Part shown: piece after piece, positions 28,371-38,150 of the stretch
How the letters are laid out: every line of letters begins with the position of its first letter
Position numbering within the stretch: position 1 is the stretch's first letter
Assembly: GCF_032854445.1 (NCBI RefSeq)
Contig: NW_027018320.1
Span: 1-42,420 of the forward strand
Reading direction: 5' to 3'
Length of the DNA stretch: 42,420 nucleotides
DNA from: Liolophura sinensis
Taxonomy: Eukaryota > Mollusca > Polyplacophora > Chitonida > Chitonidae
The notes under the pieces: generated by a model
Database searches by the model: none
The model's input: only the letters and a program-made list of their open reading frames with translations
What the model was told of the DNA's origin: nothing
Position numbers and translations under genes: made by a program

Positions 28371-30575
28371 CCAACCAATACTTTTGGCTGTAGCCACAAA
28401 TGAATAATCAATGATGTCAAGATCACGTGCCCAGCAACGGCTCTTACTCCATGGAAACCAAGGAAATTTGCAATTTTTCAACAGCTGGAGATGCCTGGCC
28501 CAATTGCGCATCCTTTGGCACCTTATTGATGTGGGTCAGTGTTCAATTGTACTTTTTACAGCGGATTGTATCAAGTACCTTTTGTTTTTTTTATATACAA
28601 ATGGTGTGGTTTTTCTACATGTAGATAAAGACATTGAGTTTGTCTTCGACTTAGAAGTAAGACATTTGCTGGGTGAGTTAAATGGGCTTGGCCCAAAGAT
28701 TTGACGTCGTCTGGGCTACCGAAGGGCACATAACTTATAATGAAAAGTTGAATATAGTAATGACCAGTCGCGATTGTACATAGTTAATGTAGCCGATTTC
28801 AATTCGCAAAAAGACCAGGCAAAAATCCAAAAGTGGAAAAACTGTTCCAATGCTGCTGGTAAGAGGCTAATCCGACGTATTTTGTGACGAGAAATCGAAT
28901 GGTGCAAACCGCGTTGCTCTCCGACCAATACTTTTGGCTGTAGCCACAAGTGAATAATCAATGATGTCAAGATCACGTGCCCAGCAACGGCTCTTACTCC
29001 ATGGAAACCAAGGAAATTTGCAATTTTTCAACAGCTGGAGATGCCTGGCCCAATTGCGCATCCTTTGGCACCTTATTGATGTGGGTCAGTGTTCAATTGT
29101 ACTTTTTACAGCGGATTGTATCAAGTACCTTGTGGTTTTTTTATATACAAATGGTGTGGTTTTTCTACATGTAGATAAAGACATTGAGTTTGTCTTCGAC
29201 TTAGAAGTAAGACATTTGCTGGGTGAGTTAAATGGGCTTGGCCCAAAGATTTGACGTCGTCTGGGCTACCGAAGGGCACATAACTTATAATGAAAAGTTG
29301 AATATAGTAATGACCAGTCGCGATTGTACATAGTTAATGTAGCCGATTTCAATTCGCAAAAAGACCAGGCAAAAATCCAAAAGTAGAAAAACTGTTCCAA
29401 TGCTGCTGGTAAGAGGCTAATCCGACGTATTTTGTGACGAGAAATCGAATGGTGCAAACCGCGTTGCTCTCCAACCAATACTTTTGGCTGTAGCCACAAA
29501 TGAATAATCAATGATGTCAAGATCACGTGCCCAGCAACGGCTCTTACTCCATGGAAACCAAGGAAATTTGCAATTTTTCAACAGCTGGAGATGCCTGGCC
29601 CAATTGCGCATCCTTTGGCACCTTATTGATGTGGGTCAGTGTTCAATTGTACTTTTTACAGCGGATTGTATCAAGTACCTTGTGTTTTTTTTATATACAA
29701 AAGGTGTGGTTTTTCTACATGTAGATAAAGACATTGAGTTTGTCTTCGACTTAGAAGTAAGACATTTGTTGGGTGAGTTAAATGGGCTTGGCCCAAAGAT
29801 TTGACGTCGTCTGGGCTACCGAAGGGCACAGAACTTATAATGAAATGTTGAATATAGTAATGACCAGTCGCGATTGTACATAGTTAATGTAGCCGATTTC
29901 AATTAGCAAAAAGACCAGGCAAAAATCCAAAAGTGGAAAAACTGTTCCAATGCTGCTGGTAAGAGGCTAATCCGACGTATTTTGTGACGAGAAATCGAAT
30001 GGTGCAAACCGCGTTGCTCTCCGACCAATACTTTTGGCTGTAGCCACAAATGAATAATCAATGATGTCAAGATCACGTGCCCAGCAACGGCTCTTACTCC
30101 ATGGAAACCAAGGAAATTTGCAATTTTTCAACAGCTGGAGATGCCTGGCCCAATTGCGCATCCTTTGGCACCTTATTGATGTGGGTCAGTGTTCAATTGT
30201 ACTTTTTACAGCGGATTGTATCAAGTACCTTTTGTTTTTTTTATATACAAATGGTGTGGTTTTTCTACATGTAGATAAAGACATTGAGTTTGTCTTCGAC
30301 TTAGAAGTAAGACATTTGCTGGGTGAGTTAAATGGGCTTGGCCCAAAGATTTGACGTCGTCTGGGCTACCGAAGGGCACATAACTTATAATGAAAAGTTG
30401 AATATAGTAATGACCAGTCGCGATTGTACATAGTTAATGTAGCCGATTTCAATTCGCAAAAAGACCAGGCAAAAATCCAAAAGTAGAAAAACTGTTCCAA
30501 TGCTGCTGGTAAGCGGCTAATCCGACGTATTTTGTGACGAGAAATCGAATGGTGCAAACCGCGTTGCTCTCCAAC
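28280..30575 (+). repeat. Alternating dimer pattern, 1100-bp spacing
   Basis: CTCCAACCAATAC (instead of CTCCGACC) occurs at about 28369, 29469 and 30569, exactly 1100 bp apart. Each is preceded by the CGCAAAAAGACC and AGTAGAAAAAC states, while the alternate units carry CTCCGACC and AGTGGA. The alternate units are not identical to each other: CACAAGTGAATAATC at 28946 and CAGAAC with AATGTTG at about 29830 occur only once. The dimer is therefore partly overwritten. Confidence 0.6.
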
Positions 30576-31882
30576 CAATACTTTTGGCTGTAGCCACAAA
30601 TGAATAATCAATGATGTCAAGATCACGTGCCCAGCAACGGCTCTTACTCCATGGAAACCAAGGAAATTTGCAATTTTTCAACAGCTGGAGATGCCTGGCC
30701 CAATTGCGCATCCTTTGGCACCTTATTGATGTGGGTCAGTGTTCAATTGTACTTTTTACAGCGGATTGTATCAAGTACCTTTTGTTTTTTTACATACAAA
30801 TGGTGGGGTTTTTCTACATGTAGATAAAGACATTGAGTTTGTCTTCGACTTAGAAGTAAGACATTTGTTGGGTTAGTTAAATGGGCTTGGCCCAAAGATT
30901 TGACGTCGTCTGGGCTACCGAAGGGCACATAACTGATAATGAAAAGTTGAATATAGTAATGACCAGTCGCGATTGTACATAGTTAATGCAGCCGATTTCA
31001 ATTAGCAAAAAGACCAGGCAAAAATCCAAAAGTAGAAAAACTGTTCCAATGCTGCTGGTAAGAGGCTAATCCGACGTATTTTGTGACGAGAAATCGAATG
31101 GTGCAAACCGCGTTGCTCTCCGACCAATACTTTTGGCTGTAGCCACAAATGAATAATCAATGATGTCAAGATCACGTGCCCAGCAACGGCTCTTACTCCA
31201 TGGAAACCAAGGAAATTTGCAATTTTTCAACAGCTGGAGATGCCTGGCCCAATTGCGCATCCTTTGGCACCTTATTGATGTGGGTCAGTGTTTAATTGTA
31301 CTTTTTAGAGCGGGTTGTATCAAGTACCTTGTGTTTTTTTATATACAAATGGTGTGGTTTTTCTACATGTAGATAAAGACATTGAGTTTGTCTTCGACTG
31401 ATAAGTAAGACATTTGCTGGGTGAGTTAAATGGGCTTGGCCCAAAGATTTGACGTCGTCTGGGCTACCGAAGGGCACATAACTTATAATGAAAAGTTGAA
31501 TATAGTAATGACCAGTCGCGATTGTACATAGTTAATGTAGCCGATTTCAATTCGCAAAAAGACCAGGCAAAAATCCAAAAGTGGAAAAACTGTTCCAATG
31601 CTGCTGGTAAGAGGCTAATCCGACGTATTTTGTGACGAGAAATCGAATGGTGCAAACCGCGTTGCTCTCCGACCAATACTTTTGGCTGTAGCCACAAATG
31701 AATAATCAATGATGTCAAGATCACGTGCCCAGCAACGGCTCTTACTCCATGGAAACCAAGGAAATTTGCAATTTTTCAACAGCTGGAGATGCCTGGCCCA
31801 ATTGCGCATCCTTTGGCACCTTATTGATGTGGGTCAGTGTTCAATTGTACTTTTTACAGCGGATTGTATCAAGTACCTTGTG

Positions 31883-31895
31883 TTTTTTTTATATA
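31883..31895 (-). promoter_or_regulatory. T-tract and minus-strand TATA-like element (one per monomer)
   Basis: Every monomer has a run of 7 to 10 T followed by ATATAC. On the minus strand this reads GTATATAAAAAAA, which contains TATATAAA, a good match to the eukaryotic TATA-box consensus TATAWAWR. The run length varies between copies and accounts for much of the 549-553 bp length variation. In a subset (near 11548, 13198, 19800, 21448, 23098, 24746, 25297, 26944, 30790) the sequence is ACATAC, which breaks the TATA match. No initiator or start site can be shown, so promoter activity is only a possibility; the element may be an incidental A/T-rich tract. Confidence 0.25.
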
Positions 31896-31939
31896 CAAAT
31901 GGTGTGGTTTTTCTACATGTAGATAAAGACATTGAGTTT

Positions 31940-31961
31940 GTCTTCGACTTAGAAGTAAGAC
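31940..31961. other. Imperfect hairpin conserved in each monomer
   Basis: The left arm GTCTT, a two-base CG bulge and ACTT pair with the right arm AAGTAAGAC around an AG (effectively TAGA) turn. This gives up to nine base pairs. It is present in nearly all monomers; departures include CGATTTAGAAG (about 34695, 37446, 40747), CGACTTATAAG (27547) and CGTCTTAGAAG (16554). It could fold in single-stranded DNA or in a transcript. Conservation alone is weak evidence because all monomers are homogenised. Confidence 0.4.
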
Positions 31962-31980
31962 ATTTGCTGGGTGAGTTAAA

Positions 31981-31993
31981 TGGGCTTGGCCCA
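31981..31993. other. Short dyad TGGGC-N3-GCCCA, conserved in most monomers
   Basis: Five-base arms flank a three-base centre. The centre is usually TTG but varies: TTA at 78-90 and near 1178, 39134 and 42117, TTC near 18790, and TGG near 3936. In these cases both arms stay intact. Arm changes also occur: CTTGACCC in pentamer units (33636, 35286, 36386, 38036, 41020) and CTTGGACC near 34735 and 37487. Possible protein-binding dyad or small stem; no factor is assigned. Confidence 0.3.
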
Positions 31994-32689
31994 AAGATTT
32001 GACGTCGTCTGGGCTACCGAAGGGCACATAACTTATAATGAAAAGTTGAATATAGTAATGACCAGTCGCGATTGTACATAGTTAATGTAGCCGATTTCAA
32101 TTCGCAAAAAGACCAGGCAAAAATCCAAAAGTAGAAAAACTGTTCCAATGCTGCTGGTAAGAGGCTAATCCGACGTATTTTGTGACGAGAAATCGAATGG
32201 TGCAAACCGCGTTGCTCTCCGACCAATACTTTTGGCTGTAGCCACAAATGAATAATCAATGATGTCAAGATCACGTGCCAAGCAACGGCTCTTACTCCAT
32301 GGAAACCAAGGAAATTTGCAATTTTTCCACAGCTGGAGATGCCTGGCCCAATTGCGCATTCCTTGGCACCTTATTGATGTGGGTCAGTGTTCAATTGTAC
32401 TTTTTACAGCGGATTGTATCAAGTACCTTTTGTTTTTTTTATATACAAATGGTGTGGTTTTTCTACATGTAGATAAAGACATTGAGTTTGTCTTCGACTT
32501 AGAAGTAAGACATTTGTTGGGTGAGTTAAATGGGCTTGGCCCAAAGATTTGACGTCGTCTGGGCTACCGAAGGGCACATAACTTATAATGAAAAGTTGAA
32601 TATAGTAATGACCAGTCGCGATTGTACATAGTTAATGCAGCCGATTTCAATTAGCAAAAAGACCAGGCAAAAATCCAAAAGTAGAAAAA

Positions 32690-35600
32690 CTGTTCCAATG
32701 CTGCTGGTAAGAGGCTAATCCGACGTATTTTGTGACGAGAAATCGAATGGTGCAAACCGCGTTGCTCTCCGACCAATACTTTTGGCTGTAGCCACAAATG
32801 AATAATCAATGATGTCAAGATCACGTGCCCAGCAACGGCTCTTACTCCATGGAAACCATAGAAATTTGCAATTTTTCAACAGCTGGAGATGCCTGGCCCA
32901 ATTGCGCATCTTTTGGCACCTTATTGATGTGGGTCAGTGTTCAATTGTACTTTTTACAGCGGATTGTATCAAGTACCTTGTGTTTTTTTTATATACAAAT
33001 GGTGTGGTTTTTCTACATGTAGATAATGACATTGAGTTTGTCTTCGACTTAGAAGTAAGACATTTGCTGGGTGAGTTAAATGGGCTTGGCCCAAAGATTT
33101 GACGTCGTCTGGGCTACCGAAGGGCACATAACTTATAATGAAATGTTAAATATAGTAATGTCCAGTCGCGATTGTACATAGTTAATGTAGCCGATTTAAA
33201 TTAGCAAAAAGACCAGGCAAAAATCCAAAAGTGGAAAAACTGTTCCAATGCTGCTGGTAAGAGGCTAATCCGACGTATTTTGTGACGAGAAATCGAATGG
33301 TGCAAACCGCGTTGCTCTCCGACCAATACTTTTTGCTGTAGCCACAAATGAATAATTAATGATGTCAAGATCACGTGAACAGCAACGGCTCTTAATCCAT
33401 GGAAACCATAGAAATTTGCAATTTTTCAACAGCTGGAGATGCCTGGCCCAATTGCGCATCCTTCGGTACCTTATTGATGTGGGTCAGTGTTCAATTGTAC
33501 TTTTTACAGCGGACTGTGTCATGTACCTTGTGTTTTTTTTATATACAAATAGTGTGGTTTTTCTACATGTAGATAAAGACATTGAGTTTGTCTTCGACTT
33601 AGAAGTAAGACATTTGTTGGGTGAGTTAAATGGGCTTGACCCAAAGATTTGACGTCGTCTGGGCTACCGAAGGGCACATAACTTATAATGAAAAGTTGAA
33701 TATAGTAATGACCAGTCGCGATTGTACATAGTTAATGTAGCCGATTTCAATTAGCAAAAAGACCAGGCAAAAATCCAAAAGTGGAAAAACTGTTCCAATG
33801 CTGCTGGTAAGAGGCTAATCCGACGTATTTTGTGACGAGAAATCGAATGGTGCAAACCGCGTTGCTCTCCGACCAATACTTTTGGCTGTAGCCACAAATG
33901 AATAATCAATGATGTCAAGATCACGTGCCCAGCAACGGCTCTTACTCCATGGAAACCAAGGAAATTTGCAATTTTTCAACAGCTGGAGATGCCTGGCCCA
34001 ATTGCGCATCCTTTGGCACCTTATTGATGTGGGTCAGTGTTCAATTGTACTTTTTACAGCGGATTGTATCAAGTACCTTGTGTTTTTTTTATATACAAAT
34101 GGTGTGGTTTTTCTACATGTAGATAAAGACATTGAGTTTGTCTTCGACTTAGAAGTAAGACATTTGTTGGGTGAGTTAAATGGGCTTGGCCCAAAGATTT
34201 GACGTCGTCTGGGCTACCGAAGGGCACATAACTTATAATAAAAAGTTGAATATAGTAATGACCAGTCGCGATTATACATAGTTCATGTAGCCGATTTCAA
34301 TTCGCAAAAAGACCAGGCAAAAATCCAAAAGTAGAAAAACTGTTCCAATGCTGCTGGTGAGAGGCTAATCCGACGTATTTTGTGACGAGAAATCGAATGG
34401 TGCAAACCGCGTTGCTCTCCGACCAATACTTTTGGCTGTAGCCACAAATGAATAATCAATGATGTCAAGATCACGTGCCCAGCAACGGCTCTTACTCCAT
34501 GGAAACCAAGGAAATTTGCAATTTTTCAACAGCTGGAGATGCCTGGCCCAATTGCGCATCCTTTGGCACCTTATTGATGTGGGTCAGTGTTCAATTGTAC
34601 TTTTTACAGCGGATTGTGTCAAGTACCTTTTGTTTTTTTTATATACAAATGGTGTGGTTTTTCTACATGTAGATAAAGACATTGAGTTTGTCTTCGATTT
34701 AGAAGTAAGACATTTGCTGGGTGAGTTAAATGGGCTTGGACCAAAGATTTGACGTCGTCTGGGCTACCGAAGGGCACATAACTTATAATGAAAAGTTGAA
34801 TATAGTAATGACCAGTCGCGAGTGTACATAGTTAATGTAGCCGATTTCAATTAGCAAAAAGACCAGGCAAAAATCCAAAAGTAGAAAAACTGTTCCAATG
34901 CTGCTGGTAAGAGGCTAATCCGACGTATTTTGTGACGAGAAATCGAATGGTGCAAACCGCGTTGCTCTCCGACCAATACTTTTGGCTGTAGCCACAAATG
35001 AATAATTAATGATGTCAAGATCACGTGAACATCAACGGCTCTTAATCCATGGAAACCATAGAAATTTGCAATTTTTCAACAGCTGGAGATGCCTGGCCCA
35101 ATTGCGCATCTTTCGGCACCTTATTGATGTGGGTCAGTGTTCAATTGTACTTTTTACAGCGGACTGTGTCATGTACCTTGTGTTTTTTTTATATACAAAT
35201 GGTGTGGTTTTTCTACATGTAGATAAAGACATTGAGTTTGTCTTCGACTTAGAAGTAAGACATTTGTTGGGTGAGTTAAATGGGCTTGACCCAAAGATTT
35301 GACGTCGTCTGGGCTACCGAAGGGCACATAACTTATAATGAAAAGTTGAATATAGTAATGACCAGTCGCGATTGTACATAGTTAATGTAGCCGATTTCAA
35401 TTCGCAAAAAGACCAGGCAAAAATCCAAAAGTGGAAAAACTGTTCCAATGCTGCTGGTAAGAGGCTAATCCGACGTATTTTGTGACGAGAAATCGAATGG
35501 TGCAAACCGCGTTGCTCTCCGACCAATACTTTTGGCTGTAGCCACAAATGAATAATCAATGATGTCAAGATCACGTGCCCAGCAACGGCTCTTACTCCAT

Positions 35601-38150
35601 GGAAACCATAGAAATTTGCAATTTTTCAACAGCTGGAGATGCCTGGCCCAATTGCGCATCTTTTGGCACCTTATTGATGTGGGTCAGTGTTCAATTGTAC
35701 TTTTTACAGCGGATTGTATCAAGTACCTTGTGCTTTTTTTATATACAAATGGTGTGGTTTTTCTACATGTAGATAAAGACATTGAGTTTGTCTTCGACTT
35801 AGAAGTAAGACATTTGCTGGGTGAGTTAAATGGGCTTGGCCCAAAGATTTGACGTCGTCTGGGCTACCGAAGGGCACATAACTTATAATGAAATGTTAAA
35901 TATAGTAATGTCCAGTCGCGATTGTACATAGTTAATGTAGCCGATTTAAATTAGCAAAAAGACCAGGCAAAAATCCAAAAGTGGAAAAACTGTTCCAATG
36001 CTGCTGGTAAGAGGCTAATCCGACGTATTTTGTGACGAGAAATCGAATGGTGCAAACCGCGTTGCTCTCCGACCAATACTTTTTGCTGTAGCCACAAATG
36101 AATAATTAATGATGTCAAGATCACGTGAACAGCAACGGCTCTTAATCCATGGAAACCATAGAAATTTGCAATTTTTCAACAGCTGGAGATGCCTGGCCCA
36201 ATTGCGCATCCTTCGGTACCTTATTGATGTGGGTCAGTGTTCAATTGTACTTTTTACAGCGGACTGTGTCATGTACCTTGTGTTTTTTTTATATACAAAT
36301 GGTGTGGTTTTTCTACATGTAGATAAAGACATTGAGTTTGTCTTCGACTTAGAAGTAAGACATTTGTTGGGTGAGTTAAATGGGCTTGACCCAAAGATTT
36401 GACGTCGTCTGGGCTACCGAAGGGCACATAACTTATAATGAAAAGTTGAATATAGTAATGACCAGTCGCGATTGTACATAGTTAATGTAGCCGATTTCAA
36501 TTAGCAAAAAGACCAGGCAAAAATCCAAAAGTGGAAAAACTGTTCCAATGCTGCTGGTAAGAGGCTAATCCGACGTATTTTGTGACGAGAAATCGAATGG
36601 TGCAAACCGCGTTGCTCTCCGACCAATACTTTTGGCTGTAGCCACAAATGAATAATCAATGATGTCAAGATCACGTGCCCAGCAACGGCTCTTACTCCAT
36701 GGAAACCAAGGAAATTTGCAATTTTTCAACAGCTGGAGATGCCTGGCCCAATTGCGCATCCTTTGGCACCTTATTGATGTGGGTCAGTGTTCAATTGTAC
36801 TTTTTACAGCGGATTGTATCAAGTACCTTGTGTTTTTTTTATATACAAATGGTGTGGTTTTTCTACATGTAGATAAAGACATTGAGTTTGTCTTCGACTT
36901 AGAAGTAAGACATTTTCTGGGTGAGTTAAATGGGCTTGGCCCAAAGATTTGACGTCGTCTGGGCTACCGAAGGGCACATAACTTATAATAAAAAGTTGAA
37001 TATAGTAATGACCAGTCGCGATTATACATAGTTAATGTAGCCGATTTCAATTCGCAAAAAGACCAGGCAAAAATCCAAAAGTAGAAAAACTGTTCCAATG
37101 CTGCTGGTGAGAGGCTAATCCGACGTATTTTGTGACGAGAAATCGAATGGTGCAAACCGCGTTGCTCTCCGACCAATACTTTTGGCTGTAGCCACAAATG
37201 AATAATCAATGATGTCAAGATCACGTGCCCCAGCAACGGCTCTTACTCCATGGAAACCAAGGAAATTTGCAATTTTTCAACAGCTGGAGATGCCTGGCCC
37301 AATTGCGCATCCTTTGGCACCTTATTGATGTGGGTCAGTGTTCAATTGTACTTTTTACAGCGGATTGTGTCAAGTACCTTTTGTTTTTTTTATATACAAA
37401 TGGTGTGGTTTTTCTACATGTAGATAAAGACATTGAGTTTGTCTTCGATTTAGAAGTAAGACATTTGCTGGGTGAGTTAAATGGCTTGGACCAAAGATTT
37501 GACGTCGTCTGGGCTACCGAAGGGCACATAACTTATAATGAAAAGTTGAATATAGTAATGACCAGTCGCGAGTGTACATAGTTAATGTAGCCGATTTCAA
37601 TTAGCAAAAAGACCAGGCAAAAATCCAAAAGTAGAAAAAACTGTTCCAATGCTGCTGGTAAGAGGCTAATCCGACGTATTTTGTGACGAGAAATCGAATG
37701 GTGCAAACCGCGTTGCTCTCCGACCAATACTTTTGGCTGTAGCCACAAATGAATAATTAATGATGTCAAGATCACGTGAACATCAACGGCTCTTAATCCA
37801 TGGAAACCATAGAAATTTGCAATTTTTCAACAGCTGGAGATGCCTGGCCCAATTGCGCATCTTTCGGCACCTTATTGATGTGGGTCAGTGTTCAATTGTA
37901 CTTTTTACAGCGGACTGTGTCATGTACCTTGTGTTTTTTTTATATACAAATGGTGTGGTTTTTCTACATGTAGATAAAGACATTGAGTTTGTCTTCGACT
38001 TAGAAGTAAGACATTTGTTGGGTGAGTTAAATGGGCTTGACCCAAAGATTTGACGTCGTCTGGGCTACCGAAGGGCACATAACTTATAATGAAAAGTTGA
38101 ATATAGTAATGACCAGTCGCGATTGTACATAGTTAATGTAGCCGATTTCA
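32690..38150 (+). repeat. Pentameric higher-order repeat, 2750-bp period, two copies
   Basis: Units at 32825, 33375, 33925, 34475 and 35025 match units at 35575, 36125, 36675, 37225 and 37776. Shared rare marks include AATGTTAAATATAG with TAATGTCCAG (33141/35891), ACTTTTTGCTGTAGCC (33328/36078), GTGAACAGCAACGG (33375/36125), CTTCGGTACC (about 33472/36222), ATTATACATAG (34271/37021), CGATTTAGAAG (about 34695/37446) and GTGAACATCAACGG (35025/37776). Differences I found: GATAATGAC at 33023, CAAATAGTGTGG near 33547, GTTCATG at 34281, TGCTTTTTTT near 35731, CATTTTCTGG near 36911, an extra C near 37230, a lost G near 37483 and an extra A near 37636. Borders fall at about 32.69-32.86 kb and 38.04-38.15 kb. 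Confidence 0.88.

Larger units (their letters stand above)
31860..32156 (+). other. Exon-like interval between acceptor-like and donor-like motifs
   Basis: On the plus strand each monomer has TACTTTTTACAG|CGG, which resembles a polypyrimidine 3' splice site (AG at 31858-31859). It also has CTG|GTAAGAG, which resembles a 5' splice site (GT at 32157-32158). If a read-through transcript were spliced at these, each unit would give an exon of about 297 nt and an intron of about 253 nt. Copies that would break a site include TTTTTACCGCGG (about 21958), CTGATAAGAG (about 20611) and CTGGTAGGAG (10711). This is a motif match only; no transcript evidence exists. Confidence 0.2.
30575..32215 (+). repeat. 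1.65-kb three-unit block, second copy
   Basis: This is the partner of the block at 26730-28370, offset 3848 bp. The first unit (30627) has seven Ts before ACATAC and a GTTAG stop-like variant. The second (31176) has TTTTTAGAGCGGG. The third (31725) is close to consensus. Past the right border the next unit (32275) differs from its expected partner, with GTGCCAAGC, TTTTTCCACAG and GCATTCCTTGG. Confidence 0.82.
31725..32274 (+). repeat. Representative 550-bp satellite monomer (block B type)
   Basis: This copy is close to the block B consensus. Landmarks in order: CACGTG palindrome 31722-31727 (straddling the chosen start), CCATGG 31747-31752, CAGCTG 31780-31785, TGCGCA 31803-31808, acceptor-like TTTTTACAG ending 31859, eight-T tract 31883-31890 running into TATATAC, palindrome CTACATGTAG 31913-31922, a 9-bp imperfect hairpin 31940-31961, TGGGC/GCCCA dyad 31981-31993, GACGTC 32001-32006, donor-like GGTAAGAG at 32156-32163, and TGGCT/AGCCA dyad 32233-32244. 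A hand count of the sister copy at 11932-12481 gives 222 G+C in 550 (about 40%) and about 18 CpG. The start is arbitrary. I do not recognise the sequence as a named satellite or as part of a known transposon. Confidence 0.9.

Noticed and set aside
31883-31898. Yeast-type ARS consensus in TTTTATATACA
   Set aside because: It matches only about 9 of 11 positions of WTTTAYRTTTW by eye, which is expected by chance in an A/T-rich tract.
31725-32274. CENP-B box
   Set aside because: The TTCG sites (for example in TCTTCGACTT and, on the minus strand, CCTTCGGTAG) lack the required downstream A and CGGG positions of the NTTCGNNNNANNCGGGN motif.
31725-32274. Internal sub-repeats that would make 550 bp a dimer of about 275 bp
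   Set aside because: Only short shared words (TGATGT, CTTTTGGC, GTAGCC) occur at inconsistent offsets. I saw no sustained similarity between the two halves.
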